DNA of 64,000 nt from an uncultured Pelagibacteraceae bacterium (GTDB lineage: Bacteria > Pseudomonadota > Alphaproteobacteria > Pelagibacterales > Pelagibacteraceae), in the NCBI GenBank assembly GCA_902560225.1, contig CACEKT010000001.1:33707-97706 (forward strand). The letters are read 5' to 3'. Of this stretch, positions 56,995-64,000 are shown in pieces. The stretch's first letter is position 1; each line of letters starts with the position of its first letter. A program made the translations under genes and the position numbers. The notes beneath the pieces are model-generated. The model ran no database searches, was not told where the DNA came from, and worked only from the letters and a program-made list of their open reading frames with translations.

Positions 56995-58922
56995 GATAAA
57001 CACTCCTCATATTCTGTTTCTTCAGTTTTGGTTGATTTATTTTTATAAACATTAGCCATAATATCTGTTGATTTTGCATCATTGATATTTTCAGCTCTTT
57101 GAATTGATTTTGATCTACAGTAATAAAGACTCTTTAAGCCTTTCTTCCAAGCATCAAAATGAATTTTATGTAATTCCTTTTTATGAACATCAGCAGGTAA
57201 AAATAAATTTACAGATTGCGCTTGAGATATAAAAGGAGTTCTATCTCCACTTAATTCTATAATCCAACTCTGATTTAATTCAAATGCAGTTTTAAAAACA
57301 TCTTTTTCTAATTCTGTTAAAAAATCTAAGTGAGATATTGAACCTTGATTAGTTGTAATGCTAGACCAGATTTCATCATCATTTTTGCCGTGACTTTCCA
57401 ATATCTCTTCTAAATAACGATTCCTAACATTAAATGAACCAGATAAAGTTTTATGAGTATAACTATTAGCGGCAATTGGTTCTACTCCTGGGGATGCGCC
57501 ACCACAAATTATAGAAATTGAAGCTGTGGGAGCAATTGCAGTTTTATTAGAAAATCTCTCTTTGTAACCATACTCTGCAGCATCAGGACAAGCACCTCTT
57601 TCTTCTGCTAAATTTTTAGACGCTTGATTTACTTTTTCATTAATTTGTTTAAATATTTTTTTGTTCCAAGACTTAGCCATTACTGACTCAAGTGGAATTC
57701 TATTTTTTTGTAAAAAAGAATGAAATCCCATCACTCCTAATCCAACACTTCTTTCTCTTTCAGCAGAGTATTTTGCATCCTTAAATTGATCTGGCGCTTT
57801 ATTAATAAAATCTGATAAAACATTGTCCAAAAATCTCATCACATCGTTAATCATATCTGGATCATCTTTCCATTCATCATACTTTTCTAAATTTAATGAA
57901 GATAAACAACATACAGCTGTTCTATCTCTTCCATCTTTGTCTATACCGGTAGGTAAAGTTATTTCGCTACATAAATTAGAAGTCTTAACTGTAAGATTTG
58001 CTAATTTATGATGTTGAGGGATTTGTCTATTAACAGTATCAATATAAATAATGTAAGGTTCACCTGTTTCAATTCTTGCGGTTAATAATCTTATCCATAA
58101 ATTTCTTGCAGAAATAGTTTGTTGAACTGTTCCATCAGCTGGACTTTTTAAAGCCCATTGTTCGTCTGTTTCTACAGCTCTCATAAATGCATCTGAAACT
58201 AAAACACCATGATGTAAATTTAGCGCTTTTCTGTTAGGGTCACCACCTGTTGGTCTTCTCATTTCAATAAATTCTTCAATTTCAGGATGATCAATTGGAA
58301 GGTAACATGCTGCAGAGCCTCTTCTTAAAGAGCCTTGGCTAATTGCCATTGTTAAAGAGTCCATAACTTTAATAAAAGGAATTATTCCAGAAGTTTTTCC
58401 AACTTTTCCTATTTTTTCACCAATTGATCTTAAATTTCCCCAGTAACTTCCTATACCACCACCTTTTGCGGCCAACCAAACATTTTCACTCCAAAGATCA
58501 AGTATACCTCCTAGACTATCAGAAGCTTCATTTAGAAAACATGAAATTGGTAAACCTCTTTTTGTTCCACCATTTGATAATACTGGAGTTGCTGGCATGA
58601 ACCAAAGATTACTAATATAATTATAAATTCTCTGAGCATGCAAGTTATCATCTGAATATGAGCTTGCAACGCGTGCAAATAAATCTTGAAAAGATTCGTT
58701 ATGACCAAGATATCTATCTTTTAAAGTTGCTTTACCAAAATCAGTTAAATTTGAATCTTTAGAACGATCAATCTTAATTATGATTCCTTTTTCGTTCTGA
58801 AAGAGCTCAGTATCGTTATTTAAAGAAAAAAGGTCAGGTCTATTAGATTTTTGGATCTCGCTAGTATTTGGGCTATATTCAGAGACAGCTTTCTTTAGTG
58901 CTTGTGATAGTATTTTGTTCAT
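56985..58922 (-). CDS. nrdA: Ribonucleoside-diphosphate reductase, alpha subunit
   Basis: 645 residues, compact class I alpha chain. NGGTKRGLPISCFLNEASDS (substrate-site Cys), TSNLCSEITLP (Cys pair partner region), CCLSSLNLEKYDEW, and the C-terminal redox pair in ECLSCQ. No N-terminal ATP-cone of normal length is evident, so the dATP overall-activity control may be absent. Upstream lie two palindromes that could be regulator sites. Forms an operon with nrdB. Confidence 0.94.
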   Translation of the reverse strand: MNKILSQALKKAVSEYSPNTSEIQKSNRPDLFSLNNDTELFQNEKGIIIKIDRSKDSNLTDFGKATLKDRYLGHNESFQDLFARVASSYSDDNLHAQRIYNYISNLWFMPATPVLSNGGTKRGLPISCFLNEASDSLGGILDLWSENVWLAAKGGGIGSYWGNLRSIGEKIGKVGKTSGIIPFIKVMDSLTMAISQGSLRRGSAACYLPIDHPEIEEFIEMRRPTGGDPNRKALNLHHGVLVSDAFMRAVETDEQWALKSPADGTVQQTISARNLWIRLLTARIETGEPYIIYIDTVNRQIPQHHKLANLTVKTSNLCSEITLPTGIDKDGRDRTAVCCLSSLNLEKYDEWKDDPDMINDVMRFLDNVLSDFINKAPDQFKDAKYSAERERSVGLGVMGFHSFLQKNRIPLESVMAKSWNKKIFKQINEKVNQASKNLAEERGACPDAAEYGYKERFSNKTAIAPTASISIICGGASPGVEPIAANSYTHKTLSGSFNVRNRYLEEILESHGKNDDEIWSSITTNQGSISHLDFLTELEKDVFKTAFELNQSWIIELSGDRTPFISQAQSVNLFLPADVHKKELHKIHFDAWKKGLKSLYYCRSKSIQRAENINDAKSTDIMANVYKNKSTKTEETEYEECLSCQ

Positions 58923-58955
58923 AATTTTGTATTATAATTTCTTGTTTTGGCGAAA

Positions 58956-58993
58956 ACAACTATATGTTGTATGCGCTTAGTATAAATATACTA
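58956..58993 (-). promoter_or_regulatory. Paired palindromes upstream of nrdA (possible NrdR-type sites)
   Basis: ACAACTATATGTTGT (58956-58970) and TAGTATAAATATACTA (58978-58993) are both inverted repeats, centres about 22 bases apart, two helical turns, located 34-71 bases before the nrdA ATG and covering a -10-like TATACT. Pairs of AT-centred palindromes before nrd genes are what the repressor NrdR binds, but these do not fit the published consensus closely and no nrdR gene is in view. Confidence 0.4.
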
Positions 58994-59079
58994 TATAAAC
59001 AATAAATCAACAGAACATTTATAGAACATAATAAAAAATTATCAATAAAAAAATTGAAAAAATAGTAAGTAATTAACAG

Positions 59080-60534
59080 ATGAGTGAAAATATTAAAATA
59101 GATCCCTATGGTTTTAGAGAATATGACGCCCGCTGGCTATACGAAAAAAACATAAACCTCCTAGGTATGACGAATCTTGGTAAAGGACTGGGAACACAAA
59201 TAAAAAAACATACTCAAAAAAATAATCCAAGAATTGTAGTTGGACATGATTACAGATCTTATAGTGAAGAAATAAAAACTGCATTAAAAAAAGGATTAGT
59301 TTCAACTGGATGTTATGTAGAAGATATTGGTTTATCTTTGTCTCCTATGGTTTATTTTGCTCAATTTAATTTAGATGCTGATGCTGTTGCGATGGTAACA
59401 GCCAGTCATAATGAAAATGGCTGGACTGGTGTAAAAATGGGAATCAAAAAAGGTTTAACTCATGCTCCAGAAGAAATGAAAGAATTAAAAGATATTACTT
59501 TAAATGAGGAGTTTTTAATAGGTCAAGGAAATGAAAAAGAAATAAAAAACTTTCAGCAAATTTATAAAGAGGATCTAATAAATAAAAATAAAATTAAAAA
59601 AAAAATTAAAACTGTTGTTGCGTGCGGAAATGGTACGGCTGGAATATTTGCACCTGATATTTTGAGAGGAATTGGTTGCGAAGTAATAGAACTTGATTGT
59701 AATTTAGACTGGACTTTTCCAAAATATAATCCAAATCCTGAGGATTTGGAAATGCTTCATGAAATTGCTAAATCAGTTAAAGACAATAATGCTGATATTG
59801 GTTTTGGTTTTGATGGTGATGGAGATAGAGTTGGCGTTATAGACAATAAGGGAAATGAAATATTTTCAGATAAAATAGGACTTTTAATAGCTAGAAATTT
59901 ATCTTCCAAACATAAAAATTCTAAATTCGTAGTAGATGTAAAATCTACAGGTTTATATTCAAAAGATAAGATATTATTAGAAAATAACTGTAATACGATT
60001 TATTGGAAAACAGGTCACTCGCATATTAAAAGAAAAGTAAATACTGAAAAAGCATTAGCAGGTTTTGAAAAAAGTGGCCATTTCTTTTTTAATAAACCTT
60101 TGGGTTTTGGATATGATGACGGTATCAATTCTGCAATCCAAATATGTCACTTGCTAGATAATCAAAATAAAAAGATGAATGAAATTATCAACGAATTACC
60201 TAGCACATTTCAAACACCAACTATGGCACCTTTCTGTAAAGATGAAGAAAAATATTTAGTTGTTGAAGAGCTAGTTAAACAAATTGATACTTTAAAAAAT
60301 AATAAAACAGAGATAGATGGTCAAGTAATTAAAAATATTTTAACTGTTAATGGAGTTAGGTTTTCATTTGAAGATGGTTCTTGGGGGCTTATCAGAGCCT
60401 CTTCAAATAAACCGTCTTTAGTTATTGTTACTGAAAGTCCAACATCAGATGAAAGAAAGAAAAAAATCTTTGATTTTATAGATGAATTATTACAAAAAAC
60501 CGGGAAAATTGGTGAATATGACCAGAAAATTTAA
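59080..60534 (+). CDS. Phosphomannomutase/phosphoglucomutase family enzyme
   Basis: 484 residues. Phosphoserine loop TASHNENGWTGVKMG (about residues 106-120), metal loop GFGFDGDGDRVGV, sugar loop GFEKSGHFFF, and a phosphate-binding RASSNKPSLV near the end. It interconverts hexose-1- and 6-phosphates for surface glycans. The family start differs slightly from E. coli ManB and is closer to AlgC/ManB-like mutases. Convergent with the coiled-coil gene by a 4-base overlap. Confidence 0.88.
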   Translation: MSENIKIDPYGFREYDARWLYEKNINLLGMTNLGKGLGTQIKKHTQKNNPRIVVGHDYRSYSEEIKTALKKGLVSTGCYVEDIGLSLSPMVYFAQFNLDADAVAMVTASHNENGWTGVKMGIKKGLTHAPEEMKELKDITLNEEFLIGQGNEKEIKNFQQIYKEDLINKNKIKKKIKTVVACGNGTAGIFAPDILRGIGCEVIELDCNLDWTFPKYNPNPEDLEMLHEIAKSVKDNNADIGFGFDGDGDRVGVIDNKGNEIFSDKIGLLIARNLSSKHKNSKFVVDVKSTGLYSKDKILLENNCNTIYWKTGHSHIKRKVNTEKALAGFEKSGHFFFNKPLGFGYDDGINSAIQICHLLDNQNKKMNEIINELPSTFQTPTMAPFCKDEEKYLVVEELVKQIDTLKNNKTEIDGQVIKNILTVNGVRFSFEDGSWGLIRASSNKPSLVIVTESPTSDERKKKIFDFIDELLQKTGKIGEYDQKI

Positions 60535-61607
60535 TTTTTTAAATTATCATCATCCGGTTTAGTTTCTAAGTTATCACTATTCTGATTATTTTCTTGTTTA
60601 GGAATTTTATCTGCGTAAAATTTTCTAAATAACTCATCTTCTTTTTGTCGTTGTTCCTCATCAAATTTTTTTTCCCATTCTTTCATTCGTCTCTTTTCCT
60701 CTTCAAATCTTTGATTTTCAGCCATTTTAGCTAGTCGAATTCTTTCATTCTCTTCTTCAATTCTTTTTTGTCTTTCCTCTTCTACCTTTAACTCTCTATC
60801 TCTTTGTCGCCTTTCATTTTCTTTTTTTGTTCTTTCACGTTCAGCTTCTTTAAGTTTTTTTTCTTTTATTCTTAATTCTTCCTCTTTAGCTCTTTGTTCA
60901 GACTCTTCATTTAAAATTTGTCTTTGAATTTCTTGCTGTCTTTCAGTTTCTAAATCTCTTAATCTTTGCTCCATTTCTTTAAGTTTTTCTTGCTCATACT
61001 TTAATTTTCTAGCTGCCTCTCTTAATCTTTGTTCTTCCTCAAGCCTATTTTTTCTTTCAATTTCTTTTATTCTCAGCTTTTCTTGTCTTTCTTTTTCTTT
61101 TTCTTCTCTTCTTTTTTGAGCTTCAATTTCTTTATTTTTCAATTGTTCTTCTTTGATTTTAAAACTTTCTTCTCTTACTCTTTGTCTCTCTAGAATTTTT
61201 TGCTTTAAATCTTCTTGTCTAAGCCTTCTGGCTTCATCTCTAAGTTTTCTAGTTTCTTCATCTTTAATTTTTTTCTGCTCAATCTTAATTCTTTGATCTT
61301 CTATTTTTTGTCTTTTTTCGTCGTTCTTTTTTTCTTGCTTTTCATTTTCAATGATTAATTTTTTCTGATTAAGAATTTTCTTTTTTTCTTCTTTTAATTC
61401 ATTTTGTTTTGCTTTTTTGGCTAATTTTTTTTCTAAAATTAATTCTCTTTTCTTTTCTTTTTCTAGTTGTTTTTGTAAAATTAAATCTTTTTTAAGTTTA
61501 TTTTTTTTAAAATTATTTAAAAATTTGAAAAGTTTATTTTTTGTTTTATCGATTGGATCAAATAAGATTTTTTTAATTTTTTTATCGCTGTCTTTTATTG
61601 AAACCAT
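60531..61607 (-). CDS. Highly charged coiled-coil / single-helix protein
   Basis: 358 residues from the ATG (MVSIKDSDKK); the track's TTG start adds 5. From about residue 40 to 330 nearly every residue is K, E, R, Q or L/I in runs such as RLRDLETERQQEIQRQIL, predicting a long coiled coil or an ER/K-type rigid helix. Short N-terminal basic helix and an acidic, Asn/Asp-rich tail (DNLETKPDDDNLKN). No membrane span or enzymatic motif. Function unknown. Confidence 0.75.
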   Translation of the reverse strand: MVSIKDSDKKIKKILFDPIDKTKNKLFKFLNNFKKNKLKKDLILQKQLEKEKKRELILEKKLAKKAKQNELKEEKKKILNQKKLIIENEKQEKKNDEKRQKIEDQRIKIEQKKIKDEETRKLRDEARRLRQEDLKQKILERQRVREESFKIKEEQLKNKEIEAQKRREEKEKERQEKLRIKEIERKNRLEEEQRLREAARKLKYEQEKLKEMEQRLRDLETERQQEIQRQILNEESEQRAKEEELRIKEKKLKEAERERTKKENERRQRDRELKVEEERQKRIEEENERIRLAKMAENQRFEEEKRRMKEWEKKFDEEQRQKEDELFRKFYADKIPKQENNQNSDNLETKPDDDNLKN

Positions 61608-61760
61608 TTTCAAAAGTATCAATTAGTATTAAAACACTAAATATAATGTGTGGCTAAATTGAGTTTTTTTTTAAGATTAAATACAACTTAAGATTGTTGA
61701 TTCTTAAATTAGTTAATAAAATCCTCTTTCAACTATTAAGTGTTAATAAAATTTACAAGA

Positions 61761-61818
61761 ATCACCTATTGTAAAGTGTGAGGTGATGGAGGGAGACTGA
61801 AGTCACCTCTTTTTATTT
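61761..61818 (+). terminator. Alternative hairpins ending in a U-run
   Basis: GAGGTGA (61780-61786) can pair with TCACCTC (61803-61809), followed at once by TTTTTATTT, a standard intrinsic terminator shape; the same AGGTGAT can instead pair with ATCACCT (61761-61767) upstream. Such a switch is what attenuators and riboswitches use. It lies about 100 bases before DUF2061 on the same strand. It could equally be the 3' end of a small RNA. Confidence 0.5.
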
Positions 61819-61896
61819 AAATGCTCTATACTAATCTTTCTAATAATCTTAATTAAAGCTAATTTTGAGTTAGGTTTTACTCTTTACAACCCAAAT

Positions 61897-61916
61897 AGAT
61901 AACGGCATTGTTATCT
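61897..61916 (+). promoter_or_regulatory. Perfect hairpin next to the DUF2061 start codon
   Basis: AGATAAC GGCATT GTTATCT, a 7-bp stem with a 6-base loop, ends 2 bases before the ATG at 61919. No Shine-Dalgarno is outside it, so the fold would cover the ribosome landing area. Suggests translational control. Confidence 0.5.
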
Positions 61917-61918
61917 TC

Positions 61919-62119
61919 ATGTCGGATAAACAAATTAGATCTATAGCTAAAACCTTTTCCTGGAGATTCTTTATTTTTGTCTATTGGGTAATTTTTGGAT
62001 ATATCTACACAGGTACTTTTACAGGTGCTGGGATTTTAGGTGTTGGCTCAATTATTCCACTTTTTTTTTATTATTTTCACGAAAGAATTTGGAATAAAAT
62101 TAAATGGGGAGTGAATTAA
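61919..62119 (+). CDS. DUF2061 small membrane protein
   Basis: 66 residues. MSDKQIRSIAKTFSWRFF and ITTYWIFG-like FVYWVIFGYIYTGTFTGAG match the DUF2061 family: two membrane segments and a conserved FHERIWNKIKWG end. Members are often seen with sulphur-assimilation genes. Next to a convergent TauE/SafE permease, which would fit a sulphur link. Role unknown. Confidence 0.82.
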   Translation: MSDKQIRSIAKTFSWRFFIFVYWVIFGYIYTGTFTGAGILGVGSIIPLFFYYFHERIWNKIKWGVN

Positions 62120-62126
62120 GGAATTT

Positions 62127-62963
62127 TTAACTTATTGATAGATACTCCATAAATGATCGTATCGAAACTATAATTAAAAATGTACCAAATATTTTACTCA
62201 ATAATCTTTTATTTATTTTATAAACAGCTTTTGCTCCTAGTCTTGCCATAATCATAGTGACTGGCACAAAAACAATAAAACCTAATAAATTAATATACCC
62301 AACACTGAATGGTGTATTGATGTTATTTATTATTTTTCCACCTAAAATCATTGTAGTAGTTCCGCTTACAGAAATTAAAAATCCTATTGCTGCTGCAGTC
62401 CCAATTGATTTTCTAATATCATAACCAAATGTTCTCATAAAAGGCACCATTAAAGATCCACCACCAATACCAAGTGGCACTGAAATAAAACCAATAATAA
62501 TTCCTGAAATATTTTTAACTATCTCTGTTATTTTTTTTGGATTCTCTACTAACTTTTCTCTTAAGAAAATAAAGAAAAGTCCTACAATAAAAGAAAAAAT
62601 TGAAAAAAATAATACTAGCGCTGGAGTTTTTAAATTTACTGCTAGAAAACTTCCTAAAAAAACACCTATTAGAATAAAAATTCCAAATGATTTAACCATT
62701 TTAAAATCAACCGCATCATATTCCATGTGAGTTTTCGTAGAAATTATTGATGTTGGAATAATTATCGCTAAAGATGTACCTACTGAAAGATGCATCCTAG
62801 TTACAATATCAAAATCTAAGACTGTAAATGCATAATACAGCGCAGGAACCATAATAATGCCACCCCCAACACCCAATAATCCAGCCATAAATCCAGCTAC
62901 TGCAGCAGCAACTCCCAGTACTGCCAATAGGTTAATTATTTCATTTGAGTTAAGAATATCCAT
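62127..62963 (-). CDS. TauE/SafE family permease (sulfite/organosulfonate export type)
   Basis: 278 residues with about eight membrane spans. Two half-repeats, GFMAGLLGVGGGIIMVPAL near residue 22 and GFISVPLGIGGGSLMVPFM near residue 160, are the family signature. The family moves sulfite, sulfoacetate or related anions out of the cell. Follows dusA with one-base overlap, converges with DUF2061. Confidence 0.88.
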   Translation of the reverse strand: MDILNSNEIINLLAVLGVAAAVAGFMAGLLGVGGGIIMVPALYYAFTVLDFDIVTRMHLSVGTSLAIIIPTSIISTKTHMEYDAVDFKMVKSFGIFILIGVFLGSFLAVNLKTPALVLFFSIFSFIVGLFFIFLREKLVENPKKITEIVKNISGIIIGFISVPLGIGGGSLMVPFMRTFGYDIRKSIGTAAAIGFLISVSGTTTMILGGKIINNINTPFSVGYINLLGFIVFVPVTMIMARLGAKAVYKINKRLLSKIFGTFLIIVSIRSFMEYLSIS

Positions 62964-63950
62964 TAAGAGCTAACTTGATTAGCTTTTTCATTATTTTGAA
63001 CAATAGTCATTATATGTTTGGCTTTTTGAAAATCAGAGTCTCTTGCCATCATATTATCACTTAAATATCTTTTCCAATCTTTAGAGCCAATTTGGCCATG
63101 ATATAATCCAACTGTATGCCTCATAATATGATTAACTTTAGTTCCTAATTTAACTTCTTTATCTAGATATTCTAAAAGTTTTTCTGCAACTTGTTCTCTT
63201 GTTGGACAATTTTTTGTTTTAAATATATTTTTTTCTATTTCAACTAACGAATATGGATTTTGATAAATTGATCTTCCAATCATAACACCATCGCAATGAT
63301 CCAGATGATTATTTATTTCCTCTATTTTAGTGATCCCTCCATTAATAATAATTTCTAATCTGGGATTTTCCTTTTTAATTTTATAAACCATGTCATAATT
63401 TAATTTTGGAATATTTAAATTTTGTTTTGGTGATAAACCTGTAAGCATTGCTTTTCTAGCATGTAATATAAAAGTGTTTGTACCCGCATTATGCATTTTA
63501 TGGATAAATTGATTAAGATAATCAAAATCTTCTATGTCATCAAAACCAATTCTTGTTTTAGCTGTCACAGGTAATTTGCATGAATTAACCATTGAGTTTA
63601 TACATTCTGCAACTAAATCTGGTTCTTTCATTAAGCATGCCCCAAATTTATTTTTTTTGAACTTTTTTACTAGGACAACCTAGATTTATATTAATTTCAT
63701 CGTAATCCATATCCTCTGCTATCTTTGCAACTTCTGCTAATTCTTCTTTATTAGATCCACCGACTTGTAAAGCTAAAGGTTTTTCTTCAGGACTGTATGA
63801 TAAAATTTTTTTTCTATCTCCATGAATTGCAGATTTTGTTGCAACCATCTCTGTATAAAGCAAAACATTTTTGCTCATTAACCTTAAAAAAAAACGATCG
63901 TGTCTATCAGTACAATCCATCATTGGAGCAACTGACACCTTCCTATTCAT
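62963..63950 (-). pseudogene. dusA: tRNA-dihydrouridine synthase A, split by a +1 A in a poly-A run
   Basis: The first 97 residues or so (frame 63648-63950) read SVAPMMDCTDRHDRFFLRLM, ALQVGGSNKEELAEVA and INLGCPSKKVQK; the rest (from about 63648 down to 62963) is in a frame shifted by one and carries KFGACLMKEPDLV, PVTAKTRIGFDDIEDFDY and IINGGITKIEEI. At 63651-63658 the coding strand has eight A (CAAAAAAAATAAATTTGG); seven A would rejoin the frames as KVQKNKFGACLM, the conserved DusA sequence. It is a sequencing or assembly error, a true lesion, or a slippage site. Confidence 0.85.
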
Positions 63951-63974
63951 GATTTAACTTTATATGATTTTATT

Positions 63975-64000
63975 ATGAGTTTGAAGAGTCTGAATCTTCT
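63975..64000 (+). CDS. Possible start of a divergent gene (cut by window edge)
   Basis: An ATG at 63975, 24 bases from the divergent dusA start, opens a frame reading MSLKSLNL to the edge. Tight divergent pairs are common here, so a gene start is plausible, but eight codons cannot identify it. Confidence 0.3.

Larger units (their letters stand above)
61608..61918. other. 311-bp intergenic region with structured leader
   Basis: Divergent promoter region between the coiled-coil gene and DUF2061. No ORF is supported. The right part carries a pair of mutually exclusive hairpins with a U-run (61761-61818) and a second hairpin against the DUF2061 start codon (61897-61916). The left part is plain AT-rich sequence. 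Confidence 0.6.

Noticed and set aside
61761-61818. Match to a glycine, fluoride or SAM riboswitch
   Set aside because: Compared by eye with remembered consensus features; the core motifs of these classes are not present, so no known class is assigned.
1-64000. CRISPR arrays, insertion sequences, toxin-antitoxin or phage structural genes
   Set aside because: No regularly spaced repeats, transposase, integrase or phage protein was seen on either strand; the only repeats are the tRNA-linked ones listed.

Overview
The window looks like a SAR11-clade alphaproteobacterium (Candidatus Pelagibacter or a close relative). This is inferred from the very AT-rich sequence, minimal or overlapping gene spacing, small complete metabolic genes, and the neighbourhoods (map-purBCSQL-bolA-grxD, prpDBC, tuf with flanking tRNAs). 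No database search was possible.

Layout. 1-19 kb, minus strand: a fused information-processing block, read from right to left as tRNA-Tyr, tRNA-Gly, tuf, tRNA-Trp, secE, nusG, rplK-A-J-L, rpoB, rpoC, then rpsL, rpsG, fusA, rpsJ, rplC, rplD, rplW, rplB, rpsS and the start of rplV. A promoter-like site and two hairpins separate rpoC from rpsL. The rlmB gene is divergent from this block. 19.8-34 kb is the accessory part. A first small cassette (secreted protein plus 2-keto-4-pentenoate hydratase-like enzyme) lies between an intact tRNA-Thr and a decayed copy of its 3' part. Then come a methyltransferase, a TPR protein, a GST and nadK. A second cassette (circularly permuted ATP-grasp plus Anbu proteasome-like peptidase) lies between tRNA-Leu and a perfect 88-bp copy of its 5' half and upstream flank. 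After it follow a PQQ-type dehydrogenase, a tiny membrane protein, a hydroxyisobutyrate-dehydrogenase-like enzyme, a sugar epimerase, a GT17-like glycosyltransferase, a GGCT-like protein and a CinA-type domain protein.

33.8-41 kb, plus strand: sfsA, map and a purine operon ending in bolA and grxD. 41-50.7 kb, minus strand: a methyltransferase frame without a standard start codon, rpsD, a TrmJ-like methylase, cimA, cysS, nadE, class II DAHP synthase, glmS and a GlmU C-terminal-domain-only protein. 50.7-55 kb, plus strand: gph and the methylcitrate-cycle genes prpD, prpB, prpC. 55-64 kb: methyltransferase, DUF1289 protein, nrdB and nrdA (with palindromes in the nrdA promoter region), a phosphohexomutase, a highly charged coiled-coil protein, a DUF2061 gene with a structured leader, a TauE/SafE permease, and a dusA gene broken by one extra A in a poly-A tract.

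Most interesting: two tRNA-flanked mini-islands without an integrase, one carrying a stripped-down Anbu/ATP-grasp pair; the start-less methyltransferase overlapping rpsD; the dusA poly-A frameshift; the altered zinc-site cysteines of RpoC; and the structured leader before DUF2061.
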